From: Comamonas testosteroni | GTDB lineage: Bacteria > Pseudomonadota > Gammaproteobacteria > Burkholderiales > Burkholderiaceae_C | Assembly: GCA_008727115.1 (NCBI GenBank) | Contig: CP044131.1 | Location: 2,046,001-2,110,000, forward strand | DNA: 64,000 bases | Reading direction: 5' to 3' | Shown: positions 17,534 through 25,670 of the stretch, one piece after another | Position numbering within the stretch: position 1 is the stretch's first letter | Layout: every line of letters begins with the position of its first letter | Notes under the pieces: model-generated | What the model saw: only the letters and a program-made list of their open reading frames with translations | Databases searched by the model: none | What the model was told of the DNA's origin: nothing | Made by a program: the position numbers and the translations under genes

Positions 17534-19120
17534 ATGAGCCAGTTCCTAAGAGACATCACCGTGCGTCGCATGGTCCTATGCGTGCTGCTTGTCGTGACCG
17601 CGCTGGTCGCCGCATTGGCGGCATACAGCATCCGCGGCCTGTTGTACGCGGAAGAAGCGCTTGAGGGCAGCAATGCGCTGCTGCAAGAAGTGTCATCGCT
17701 CAACCGGTCCAATGACCAGTTGCTGCGAGCACGCCTGCGCATTGCGCGCCAAAAAGAGTACGCAGCTGCTGGCGACCAGGCCAGCGTCTCCGAAGAGATT
17801 CGAAGCACCGATGCTACGTTGTCCGCCGCTAGAAAGCACTTCGACACGTTCATTCGGGACGCGCAGTCACATGCGCCGCAAGCGCTTCTCAAGGAACTGC
17901 AAACAGGCTTTCTGACCTTCCTCGATCAAGGTATTGCAGGGCAGAGAGCTCTTCTTGCGGCAGGCGATATGGCTGGGGCGGCCGAGCACGAACGCAAAGT
18001 CGTCGTGCCAGCCAGCCGCGCTCTCGCGGACACCGTGGCCCGCTACGGCACTTACGCCGACGAATATGGAGATCGGCTATCGAAGACCGCCAATACCAAC
18101 CGTCGCTCAACCTTTGTCGGTTCGGGGATTCTGGTGGCGATGTGCGCCCTGCTGGTTCTCCTGGGTGACCTCTATATCGTTGCCTGCGTCAAGCGCCCAC
18201 TCGACGACATCAAGGGGCACTTCAAGCGCATCGCGGACGGCGACCTGACCCAGCCGATCGCGCTCTTTGGGGGCAACTGCGTCGGACAGATTCTTCCCTA
18301 CCTTCAGGACATGCAGTCGAGCCTGTCTCGTACCGTCGGCGCAGTCCGCGAGGGCGTCGTTCAGATCAACGGGGGTGCCACAGAGATCGCGGCCGGCAAC
18401 TCGGACCTTTCATCCCGCACGGAAGAGCAAGCGTCTTCGCTGGAAGAAACGGCTGCAAGCATGGAGGAGCTGTCGGCAACCGTGCGCCACAACGCCCAGA
18501 ACGCGACTGAGGCCCGCGACATGGCGAACCAGGCCTCGGACAATGCACAACGCGGAGGTTCGGCGGTGGAGCAAGCGGTAGTGACGATGCGAGAAATCGC
18601 CAACAGCTCAAAACGCATCGACGACATCACTTCTGTGATTGACGGTATCGCCTTTCAAACCAATATCCTGGCCCTCAATGCCGCCGTGGAAGCTGCACGC
18701 GCGGGAGAACAAGGACGAGGCTTTGCGGTGGTAGCAAGCGAGGTGCGAACACTCGCACAGCGCAGTGCTGCTGCAGCGAAGGAAATCAAAGAGCTGATTG
18801 CATCATCGAGCGCAAAGGTCGCCGAAGGTTCGCAGCAAGTGGAAACGGCAGGTGCGACCATGGGCGACATCTTGGAGTCCGTGCGGCAACTTGCCGCGCT
18901 GGTTGGTGAAATTGCAACTTCGTCGAACGAGCAGGCTGCCGGAATCGAGCAGGTCAACACAGCCATCACCCAGATGGACCAGGTGACTCAGCAAAATGCT
19001 GCACTCGTGGAGGAGTCAGCGGCTGCTGCCGCCTCCCTTGAAGCGCAGGCGCAGAGCTTGCAGCAGGTCGTGGAAATCTTCCGCTTGGCAGGCGGCACGC
19101 CTTCGCGCATGCTCCGTTGA
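17534..19120 (+). CDS. Methyl-accepting chemotaxis protein
   Basis: The 528-residue protein has TM1 at about residues 12-31, a helical periplasmic sensing region to about 192 (four-helix-bundle type), TM2 around 195-215 and a HAMP segment ([20 protein letters not shown]). The cytoplasmic coiled coil begins with [20 protein letters not shown]. The conserved tip is present in full ([40 protein letters not shown]) and contacts CheA/CheW. The C-terminus lacks a CheR-binding pentapeptide and ends GGTPSRMLR. It follows the haem-PAS protein by 7 bp, implying joint control of chemotaxis and cyclic di-GMP. Confidence 0.93.
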   Translation: MSQFLRDITVRRMVLCVLLVVTALVAALAAYSIRGLLYAEEALEGSNALLQEVSSLNRSNDQLLRARLRIARQKEYAAAGDQASVSEEIRSTDATLSAARKHFDTFIRDAQSHAPQALLKELQTGFLTFLDQGIAGQRALLAAGDMAGAAEHERKVVVPASRALADTVARYGTYADEYGDRLSKTANTNRRSTFVGSGILVAMCALLVLLGDLYIVACVKRPLDDIKGHFKRIADGDLTQPIALFGGNCVGQILPYLQDMQSSLSRTVGAVREGVVQINGGATEIAAGNSDLSSRTEEQASSLEETAASMEELSATVRHNAQNATEARDMANQASDNAQRGGSAVEQAVVTMREIANSSKRIDDITSVIDGIAFQTNILALNAAVEAARAGEQGRGFAVVASEVRTLAQRSAAAAKEIKELIASSSAKVAEGSQQVETAGATMGDILESVRQLAALVGEIATSSNEQAAGIEQVNTAITQMDQVTQQNAALVEESAAAAASLEAQAQSLQQVVEIFRLAGGTPSRMLR

Positions 19121-19207
19121 ACTGCCGTTCCGAACACACGCTTTAGAAGCTCCTTGCGCAATCGCTTGAGCAGAATTCGCAACCAGCTATCAAAACGGTG
19201 GCAATTG

Positions 19208-19588
19208 TTACAACCACTGCGTTGCGACGTTCAGCGGTTGCGGGGGGCCGAACAGGTAGCCTTGCACGATGTCGCAGTGCAGGTCTGCCAGGAAACGCCT
19301 TTGGGCCTCGGTTTCCACGCCTTCAGCCACGACCTTCAGGCCCAGGCCGTGGGCCAGCGCGATGGTGGCGCGCACGATGGCTGCGTTGTCCTTGTCAGTG
19401 GCGATGTCGTTGACGAAGGACCGATCGATTTTGAGCTCGTCGATGGGAAATCGTTTGAGGTATGCCAATGACGAGTAGCCGGTCCCGAAGTCATCCACCG
19501 CAAGCCGGACGCCCAGAGTCCGGATGCCGTGCAACAGGCCGATGACCTGGTCGACATCGGACATGGCAGTGGTTTCGTATGCGGTCAG
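19208..19588 (-). pseudogene. C-terminal fragment of an EAL-domain protein
   Basis: Only the last third of an EAL domain remains, on the opposite strand to the signalling operon: [20 protein letters not shown], then [34 protein letters not shown] and [14 protein letters not shown], ending in LFGPPQPL. The glutamate and DDFG metal residues are present, but the EAL strand itself is missing. A stop lies just upstream of LTAY, where the IS66-type sequence begins. Two extra residues (AY) sit inside the LTETTAM motif. It probably lost its front end when the IS66-type element arrived. Confidence 0.8.
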
Positions 19589-19660
19589 TTAACCACGCCC
19601 ATTCCGGAAGCCAGTTGACCTGAGAGCCTACGTGTCCACGTACATGTAGATGGGAACGTA

Positions 19661-20080
19661 ATGTCAGAGTGGGTTTCAGATTTGGCCGGGCGGTTGATCG
19701 TCAGCCGCAAGCGTGATGGGCGGTGTGTGTATGACGAGCAAGCCAAACAGGAGCTGATCGCGGCTTGCGGCCGGCCAGGCATATCGATGGCCAGGTTGGC
19801 GCGCGACTGTGGCATCAATGCAAACTTGTTGAACACCTGGGTGCGCAAGCACGAACGTAGTGCGGCGGCCTTGACCTCGCCGGTGGCCGCCGAGGCGAAT
19901 GTTGCCGAATCAGCTTTCGTGCCCGTGCGCATCGAAGCACCAGCGCAGGCCGGCGTGCAGCTGCAGGCCCGGCTGCCCAACGGCGTTGTCGTGGACCTGA
20001 CCAGCTGCGACCTGCCGCAAGCATGCGCGCTCATCGAGGCGCTGGGGAGGTTGCGGTGTTCCGCTTCGCGCCGGACCTGA
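19661..20080 (+). CDS. IS66-family accessory protein TnpA (OrfA), element remnant
   Basis: The 139-residue protein fits the first ORF of three-gene IS66 elements: YDEQAKQELIAACGRPGISM, ARLARDCGINANLLNTWVRK is the helix-turn-helix, and LQARLPNGVVVDLTSCDLPQ is the conserved C-terminal segment. The next gene (tnpB) survives for only 20 codons and tnpC is missing, so the element cannot transpose alone. I cannot locate its terminal repeats. Confidence 0.82.
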   Translation: MSEWVSDLAGRLIVSRKRDGRCVYDEQAKQELIAACGRPGISMARLARDCGINANLLNTWVRKHERSAAALTSPVAAEANVAESAFVPVRIEAPAQAGVQLQARLPNGVVVDLTSCDLPQACALIEALGRLRCSASRRT

Positions 20081-20118
20081 AGGTTTACCTGCACCGCGAA
20101 GCCATCGACTTCCGCTAA
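20056..20118 (+). pseudogene. IS66-family TnpB, first 20 codons
   Basis: A GTG start overlaps the end of the preceding gene and gives VFRFAPDLKVYLHREAIDFR followed by TAA, where the family normally continues with a lysine codon. The IS630 element begins about 30 bp later. This is an internal truncation, not a functional gene. Confidence 0.7.
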
Positions 20119-20148
20119 CAGGCCGTCCTCACAAGCATGAGGATCTAG

Positions 20149-21326
20149 TGTGGCGTCTCAGAAATAAGTATCAAATAATCGAACCAGCAGCGCGAGCGAC
20201 AGAGGCCAGGATGGTGTCGGCGCTTTTTCGCCACACGAACGGCTTGGGGTCCTCGTTGTGACGGTCGATGTATGCCTGGATGGCTTGCTCCAGCTGAGCG
20301 ACACTGGTGTGGGCGCTGCGCTTGATCCACTGCTCGCTGAGCTGGCTGAAGAAGCGCTCGACCAGATTGAGCCAGGACGCGGAAGTTGGCGTGAAGTGAA
20401 CGTGATAGCGGGGATGGGCTGCTAGCCACGCCCGCACGGCCTGCGTCTTGTGCGTGCCGTAGTTGTCCATGATCAGGTGGATGTCTTGGTCGCCCGGCAC
20501 CTGTGCATCAATGGCTTTGAGAAACTGCAGGAATTCCAGGCTGCGGTGACGGCGCTTGAGCTGTCCGATGACTTTGCCAGTGGCCACATCCAGCGCTGCG
20601 AACAGCGACGTTGTGCCGTGACGCTTGTAGTCGTGCGTGCGCGTGCTGGGTTTGCCAAACGTCAGTGGCAACCCTGGCTGGGTGCGATCCAGGGCCTGGA
20701 TCTGGCTCTTCTCGTCCACGCACAGCACCAAGGCGCGATCAGGTGGTGCCATATACAGCCCAACCACATCGCGCACCTTGTCCACGAAATGAGGATCAGT
20801 GGACAGCTTGAAGGTCTCCTGCAAATGCGGCTTCAGACCAAACGCATGCCAGATGCGTTGCACCGTCGCCGGTGATACGCCCGCCTCTCGGCTCATCTGG
20901 CGCACGCTCCAGTGCGTGGCGTTGATAGGCCTGCTGTGACGAACCTTGTCCACGATGTGCTGAACCCGCTCATCTCCCACACTGCGGGGGCGGCCCGTGC
21001 GCGGTGCATCGGTCAAACCCGCCAGGCGGTACGCCTGGTAGCGCCGCCGCCACTTGGAGACGGTTTGCACCGTCGTTCCCAAGCGCTGGGCAATCACAGT
21101 GCCCGACTCTCCATCCGCGCAGCCCAGCACAATTCGCATGCGCAGCTTCTCGTCTGCTGGCGCCTTGCGTACGCGCAAGCGCGCCTGGAGCTCTTGGCGC
21201 TCGGCATCGGTGATCTGCAGCTTCGTGGCGGGGCGTCCAGTGTGGGCCATCGGCGTAGTCTCCTCCAAGGAAACTCCTGGGATCAACACTCGCCGAAATA
21301 ATTCAAATTACTTATGAGACACCACA
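20149..21326. mobile_element. IS630-family insertion sequence
   Basis: Ends are TGTGGCGTCTCA (20149) and, inverted, TGTGGTGTCTCA (21315-21326), with CTAG directly outside on both sides (20145-20148, 21327-21330). IS630 members duplicate a TA, and some target CTAG, which fits. One transposase fills the element. It sits in the IS66 remnant inside the Tn3-family transposon. Confidence 0.85.
20171..21250 (-). CDS. IS630-family transposase
   Basis: The start at 21250 has AGGAG about 10 bases upstream ([20 protein letters not shown]); a frame 13 codons longer has no support. The 359-residue protein has an N-terminal helix-turn-helix ([20 protein letters not shown]) and a DDE domain: [17 protein letters not shown] (first Asp), [16 protein letters not shown] (second Asp) and [20 protein letters not shown] (Glu). 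All three acidic residues are present and there are no internal stops, so it looks functional. It inserts the element at TA-containing sites. Confidence 0.93.
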   Translation of the reverse strand: MAHTGRPATKLQITDAERQELQARLRVRKAPADEKLRMRIVLGCADGESGTVIAQRLGTTVQTVSKWRRRYQAYRLAGLTDAPRTGRPRSVGDERVQHIVDKVRHSRPINATHWSVRQMSREAGVSPATVQRIWHAFGLKPHLQETFKLSTDPHFVDKVRDVVGLYMAPPDRALVLCVDEKSQIQALDRTQPGLPLTFGKPSTRTHDYKRHGTTSLFAALDVATGKVIGQLKRRHRSLEFLQFLKAIDAQVPGDQDIHLIMDNYGTHKTQAVRAWLAAHPRYHVHFTPTSASWLNLVERFFSQLSEQWIKRSAHTSVAQLEQAIQAYIDRHNEDPKPFVWRKSADTILASVARAAGSII

Positions 21327-21330
21327 CTAG

Positions 21331-21496
21331 TCTACGCTATAGATCTATCGCACCATCACCCGTCTCACAGCAACCAGGGTCTTGGTTCAGGCAAAGCCTT
21401 GCTCTTTTGTGGAATAGCTTCGGGGTCCGCTGGACTTCTGCATGGAGTGGTCCATAGGTTCCATGTGGAGCGTGAACCCCGCTTCAGGCCCCTCCT
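21331..21496. other. Short gap between the IS630 copy and tnpS
   Basis: About 165 bp without a credible gene; likely IS66 or transposon backbone residue. Confidence 0.35.
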
Positions 21497-22696
21497 TTAG
21501 CGCGACGACCATCCCACCCGATGGAAACTGGACGTCTGGTCATGGCGTTTGTCGTCTTCCGTGTGCAGATAGATGCTGGTCGTTGCAATGTTGGTATGCC
21601 CCAGGTTGTCGCGAACAGTCTTGAGGTCCATTTTGTCGCTTTGGTGTGTGCCTGCCGTATGCCTGAGCCAATGTGCGGACGCTTGTTCCACATGCAAAGC
21701 CGCGCCCTCGTGCTCCGGCCCAAGCACTCGAAGGCGGATCGCGGTTTCGCGAAACACATCTTTGACCAATTCGTGCACAGAGCTTCGCGACATCGAGCGG
21801 GACGCTCCGATAATGGGGATCAGCAGCGGAAGATTCTCCCCTTCGCGCGGCAGCGGTGCGAGTTCGTTGGCCTTTCGGTAGCGCATCAGTTCTGACACCA
21901 ACTCGTCGGTTGCCGGGACGAGACGTGTCTTTTCTCCCTTTCCACAGACATCCAGCCACCAACGTTCGCGCCCATCCGCACCTCGACGCCAGTAGAAATC
22001 TCCCATGGAGTTGGCACAGACCTCCGAGATACGTAGCCCGCCGATATAAAGCAGCGAGAAAAGCCAGCGATATCGGGCCGCCTGCTTGGCAAGGCGAGGT
22101 GTATTTGCGGGCAATGCCTCTGTGGTGGCGCGCACCTGTGCCCAGTGTTCATGGGGTAGAAATCGGCTTGTCTTGGCTGGCCGCGCAACGGACCTGCGGC
22201 GCCTGAGCGCAAGAGGATTGCCCGCCAGATACCCTGCCTGGACGAGCCAGTTGAAAAGGCCGTTGAGGATAGATAGCGCTTGGCGCTGGCTCTGCCGATC
22301 CAAGGGCTTTGCAAACGGGCGCCAGTGGGGTGACGCCCGGGGAGCCTTCTGCGCGACCTGCATGATCCAACGACTGGCTGGTTGCGGGTCTGCTAGAAAG
22401 CGCTCGAACGCCAGGAAGTCCTCGTGGGTCAGATCGGACATCGCCTTGCCGTGCTGGTGCACACACCACAGCAGCAGCCTCTCCGCCTCTTTGCGATAGC
22501 TGGAGAACGTCGCTGGTGAATCTTGGTACCGCTCAAGCCAGGCCAGAACTGCCGAGCGGTCGTCATCGGCCGCTACCTGGGGGAGCCCTGAGGCACGGTT
22601 TCGGCCGCGCTCCCCGGACAGGTGCCTCGGTAGCGCCAAGCCATCCAGGGGCACCAGACCTCCAGAATCCAACGGTAGGACAGCCAAATCAGTCAT
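21497..22696 (-). CDS. tnpS: TnpS, tyrosine recombinase for cointegrate resolution
   Basis: Start set at ATG 22696 (MTDLAVLPLDSGGLVPLDGL); the frame 20 codons longer would cover the inverted-repeat core site. The 399-residue protein has a SAM-like core-binding domain (SPATFSSYRKEAERLLLWCV, SDLTHEDFLAFERFL) and a complete tyrosine-recombinase catalytic set: Arg in GGLRISEV, Lys in GKGEKTRLVP, HWLRHT (His and Arg), LGHTNIATT (second His) and Tyr in SIYLHTEDD. In the Tn4651 group, TnpS resolves cointegrates made by TnpA at a site between tnpS and tnpT. Orientation and the 90-bp gap to the divergent tnpT match that arrangement. Confidence 0.85.
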   Translation of the reverse strand: MTDLAVLPLDSGGLVPLDGLALPRHLSGERGRNRASGLPQVAADDDRSAVLAWLERYQDSPATFSSYRKEAERLLLWCVHQHGKAMSDLTHEDFLAFERFLADPQPASRWIMQVAQKAPRASPHWRPFAKPLDRQSQRQALSILNGLFNWLVQAGYLAGNPLALRRRRSVARPAKTSRFLPHEHWAQVRATTEALPANTPRLAKQAARYRWLFSLLYIGGLRISEVCANSMGDFYWRRGADGRERWWLDVCGKGEKTRLVPATDELVSELMRYRKANELAPLPREGENLPLLIPIIGASRSMSRSSVHELVKDVFRETAIRLRVLGPEHEGAALHVEQASAHWLRHTAGTHQSDKMDLKTVRDNLGHTNIATTSIYLHTEDDKRHDQTSSFHRVGWSSR

Positions 22697-22709
22697 GCGA
22701 CGAATTCTA

Positions 22710-22733
22710 TGGACATTAGAGTAATTATGTCCA
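22710..22733. promoter_or_regulatory. Candidate resolution core site between tnpS and tnpT
   Basis: TGGACAT and ATGTCCA form a perfect 7-bp inverted repeat around a 10-bp AT-rich spacer in the tnpS-tnpT intergenic region. This is the expected geometry for tyrosine-recombinase arms, in the place where Tn4651-type elements have their resolution site. Confidence 0.6.
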
Positions 22734-22786
22734 GAGATTGGAAATATTTTCTTCAATTATTACATTATACGTTGTATTATTTAAGT

Positions 22787-23785
22787 ATGAGCGAAGAATC
22801 CGAGATCCAGACCGAAGTAGAGGCCCTGCGGGCACGATTCAGCGACACCAAAACGCTGTACCGCGAGGTATGCGCCTTGCTGTTTTTCCGATATGGCATC
22901 ACGCCCACCGCGAGCAAGCTCTACCAGCATGTGCGCAAAGGCTCCATGAGCGCTCCCGCCGAGGCCCTGGCGAGTTTCTGGGAGGACCTTCGAAGCAAAG
23001 CCCGGGTGGAAATCGATCATCCCGACCTCCCAGACACCCTCAAGCAGGCTGCAGGCCAGGTGGTCAGCGAGTTGTGGGGCCAAGCCACCGAACTTGCACG
23101 CACAGAGCTGGCCGCCGTACGCGTAGAGGCGCGAGCCGAAGCGCAGGGCGCCTTGGCCAGCCTGGAGCAGGCGCTGCAGCTGAACGCGCAGCTTGAAGTC
23201 CAAATTCAGGCCGCTGCGGGCCGGATGGGCGAGTTGGAGGCCCGCGCCCAAAGTCTAGACTCGGAGCTGGAGCGGGAGAGGCGCATACACGCAGCAACGA
23301 CTGCCCGGGCCGACGCACTTCAGCGCCAGATCGATGAACTGAAGCTGGAGCAGGCCAAGAGCCGTCAGCACTTCAGCGCCGAGTTGGAAAAGGGGCGGCA
23401 GGCCATCGCCGATGCTGCCCAGCGGGCTACTGAGGCGGAGCGCAGGGCCCTGCGCGAAATCGACCTGGAGCGCACGGCACGAAGCCATTCAGAAAAACAG
23501 CTGGAACAAATGCGCGCCAAGTTGGCCGAGGCCGAACGAAACCACCAGGCAAAGCTGATCGACATGAGTGCCGCAGCGTCTCGGATGGCGTCGGAACTGG
23601 AAAATGCCAAGGCCGCATCAGCCGAGAGCGCCAGACTTGGCCAGGAGCAAAGTACAGCACTGCAACAGGCTCTCCAGGACGTGTCACAGTACAAGGCGGA
23701 AGCGGATACCCTTCGCGCGCTGGTGGCGCAGTTCCAGCCACCATCCAAACCCGTGCGCAGGAAGCGTAGCCCGGAAGGCCAATGA
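22787..23785 (+). CDS. tnpT: TnpT, KfrA-like helper of cointegrate resolution
   Basis: ATG 22787 gives MSEESEIQTEVEALRARFSD, so an upstream ATG that would read through the core site is rejected. The N-terminal 90 residues fold like KfrA (LFFRYGITPTASKLYQHVRK, GSMSAPAEALASFWEDLRSK). Residues 100-315 are a long Ala/Glu/Arg-rich coiled coil, and the tail is basic (PPSKPVRRKRSPEGQ). Length is 332 residues. In Tn4651-type transposons TnpT binds near the core site and stimulates TnpS. It resembles in layout, but not closely in sequence, the KfrA-like protein at 4788-5777. Confidence 0.82.
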   Translation: MSEESEIQTEVEALRARFSDTKTLYREVCALLFFRYGITPTASKLYQHVRKGSMSAPAEALASFWEDLRSKARVEIDHPDLPDTLKQAAGQVVSELWGQATELARTELAAVRVEARAEAQGALASLEQALQLNAQLEVQIQAAAGRMGELEARAQSLDSELERERRIHAATTARADALQRQIDELKLEQAKSRQHFSAELEKGRQAIADAAQRATEAERRALREIDLERTARSHSEKQLEQMRAKLAEAERNHQAKLIDMSAAASRMASELENAKAASAESARLGQEQSTALQQALQDVSQYKAEADTLRALVAQFQPPSKPVRRKRSPEGQ

Positions 23786-23874
23786 GGAGAGCGGCTGGTC
23801 AGAGCGACTCCCGGAGGCTCTTGTAGCGCCGCTCGCCACGCGCGGCAAAATCCGGCATAAAAGATTAATTCTTA

Positions 23875-23924
23875 ATAGCCAAACCGCTTATGAGCTAAAA
23901 CTGGCCGTATCCTGGCTGGGCGTG
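23875..23924 (-). repeat. Right terminal inverted repeat of the transposon
   Basis: Read inward from 23917 on the minus strand: AGCCAGGATA, GCCAGTTTT, CTCATAAGC, TTTGG. These match the left end in the same order and spacing. The terminal seven bases (23918-23924) match in only three positions. Confidence 0.85.
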
Positions 23925-23929
23925 GGATT
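23925..23929. repeat. Target-site duplication of the transposon, right copy (GGATT)
   Basis: Identical to 6186-6190; a sixth base (G) also matches on the outer side. Confidence 0.8.
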
Positions 23930-24161
23930 CAGAGAGTGCTTCTGCCACCTTATTCCTCTGGACTTCCCAGTCCCTGAATCAGAGACTGCCATGTGAAATC
24001 GACTCGTGAGCCCTGTATCAAGAAGGCTGGGGAGCTCGTTTTCAGCTAATTTGTTCACTCGTCTAACGGGCAATGAAATGCCGTATTTGCAGCGTTCAGG
24101 CGCAGCACCTCATTGGTCCAGTTCTCTTTCAGATCTCGCGCACAAGGGGACAATACAAAGC

Positions 24162-25265
24162 ATGGATTTCAGCAAGCGCCCTCTTCTTTCTGCCCCTCAG
24201 TCTTTTGCGATGGATACCCACTCGCTGGCCGATCCTCAGCACGGACTTGCACCTCAGGCGCAAACGGCCATCAAGGAGCTGCTGCATGAGGGTGAATCTG
24301 CCAATACCCGTAACAGCTACCAAAGTGCTATGCGTTATTGGGCGGCATGGCATGTACTGCGATTGGGCCAGCCCATGCAATTGCCGTTGAATGTGGCCAC
24401 CGTGCTGCAGTTCATCATTGACCATGCGCAGCGCCAGACAGCTGCTGGCCTGCACAGTGAAATGCCAGAAACCGTGGACGACGCCCTTGTGGCCGCGGGT
24501 TACAAAGGCAAAAAAGGTCCACCCTCGCACAACACGCTGGTGCATCGCATGGCAGTGATGTCCAAGGCCCACCAGGTGCATGCGCTGGATAATCCTTGCC
24601 AGGATGGCGCGGTCAAAGAGCTGATGAGTCGCACCCGCAAGGCCTATGCGCGGCGCGGCGAATTACCGCAGAAAAAAGAAGCCCTGACCCGCGATGTGCT
24701 TGAAGAATTGCTGGCCACCTGTGATGACAGCCTGCGCGGCATTCGTGACCGTGCCCTGTTGCTTTTTGCCTGGGCCAGCGGTGGCCGCCGCCGCTCAGAA
24801 GTGGCCGCTGCTGACATGCGCTACCTGCGTGCCATCAGCCACAACGAATACATCTACACGCTGGTTCACAGTAAAACCAACCAGAGCGGCACCGACAACC
24901 CCGACAACAACAAGCCGGTAACAGGGCGTGCCGCAGTGGCCCTGCATGCTTGGCTGCAAGCCGCCCAGATTGCGCATGGGCCGATTTTTCGCCGCATTCG
25001 CAAAGGCGGCCATGTGGCCGAACCCCTCACGCCTGCCGCTGTGCGCAATATCGTCAAACAGCGCTGCGCACTGGCAGGGGTGGAAGGTGATTTTTCCGCA
25101 CACTCGCTGCGCTCGGGCTTTGTCACTGAAGCCGGCCGGCGCAACCTGCCACTGGCCGACACTATGGCACTGACCGGGCACCACAGCGTCAATACCGTGA
25201 TGGGCTATTTCCGCGCAGATACCGCGCTGAACAACCCGGCGGCACGCATGATGGATGAAGAATAA
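24162..25265 (+). CDS. Tyrosine-type site-specific integrase
   Basis: ATG 24162 follows AGGGGACAA about 10 bases upstream and starts MDFSKRPLLSAPQSFAMDTH; an earlier frame opens at 24006 but has weak support. The 367-residue protein has a core-binding domain (SANTRNSYQSAMRYWAAWHV) and catalytic residues: Arg in ASGGRRRSEVAA, HSLRSGF (His, Arg), TGHHSVNTV and Tyr in VMGYFRAD. It lies just outside the right end of the transposon. With the transposon removed it would be divergent from the KfrA-like gene at 5777 with a shared control region of about 600 bp, the same layout as tnpS/tnpT. No att site is proven. Confidence 0.88.
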   Translation: MDFSKRPLLSAPQSFAMDTHSLADPQHGLAPQAQTAIKELLHEGESANTRNSYQSAMRYWAAWHVLRLGQPMQLPLNVATVLQFIIDHAQRQTAAGLHSEMPETVDDALVAAGYKGKKGPPSHNTLVHRMAVMSKAHQVHALDNPCQDGAVKELMSRTRKAYARRGELPQKKEALTRDVLEELLATCDDSLRGIRDRALLLFAWASGGRRRSEVAAADMRYLRAISHNEYIYTLVHSKTNQSGTDNPDNNKPVTGRAAVALHAWLQAAQIAHGPIFRRIRKGGHVAEPLTPAAVRNIVKQRCALAGVEGDFSAHSLRSGFVTEAGRRNLPLADTMALTGHHSVNTVMGYFRADTALNNPAARMMDEE

Positions 25266-25670
25266 GTGGCCACTCTAAGCCTCACTGACTAAGTGGCACT
25301 GACACTTAGAGCGACTAACACAACCAAGCAAACCGAAGCAACGGTATATCAAGGGTTGTTTTAGCGACTCTTATCTTATTGAGCTGCCTTGGCTGTTTTA
25401 CGCACAGCGCCTTTGCGGGGCTGAGTTGCATTACCTGGAATTCAGCCATTGGCAATTCATGTAGCCCTACAGGAAATGCAGCGCTGTATTGGCCACATAT
25501 ACGCACCAATCTCACCTTGTAGCACGCGGCGCACCTGAAGTGCCCGGCTTTCGCTGAAAAAGCATAGACATCGGACGGTCCCATGCAGCCAAGGCTTCGG
25601 AGCATCGCTGCTGGCGGGCCCTGTTTCAGATGCACAGCAGCGATGCTCCCTCGGTGCGCTTGCGCAAGTT
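25266..25670. other. Intergenic region after the integrase, two inverted repeats
   Basis: No credible gene. CTAAGTG-GCACTGA-CACTTAG (25289-25309) lies 23 bp past the integrase stop, and a much larger hairpin lies at 25599-25649. Confidence 0.5.
25599..25649. repeat. 15-bp perfect hairpin downstream of the alcohol dehydrogenase
   Basis: GGAGCATCGCTGCTG pairs exactly with CAGCAGCGATGCTCC across a 21-base loop. It lies 21 bp past the stop of the minus-strand dehydrogenase but lacks a T run, so it is not a standard terminator. RNA stabilisation is one possibility. Confidence 0.7.

Larger units (their letters stand above)
6191..23924. mobile_element. Tn3-family transposon, Tn4651/Tn4652 type, 17.7 kb
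   Basis: The boundaries come from paired terminal inverted repeats (6191-6240 and 23875-23924; 36 of 43 bases match in the core) flanked by the direct repeat GGATT. tnpC and tnpA lie at the left end reading outward. Divergent tnpS and tnpT with a palindromic core site lie at the right end; this separated layout of transposition and cointegrate-resolution genes is typical of the Tn4651 group. Cargo between them: a broken MHYT-GGDEF-EAL gene, a four-gene small-GTPase operon, a haem-PAS GGDEF-EAL protein, a chemotaxis receptor, an EAL fragment, an IS66 remnant and an IS630 copy. As written, tnpA carries a one-base insertion, so mobility may be lost. The outermost seven bases of the two ends match poorly and do not begin GGGG. 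Confidence 0.85.
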
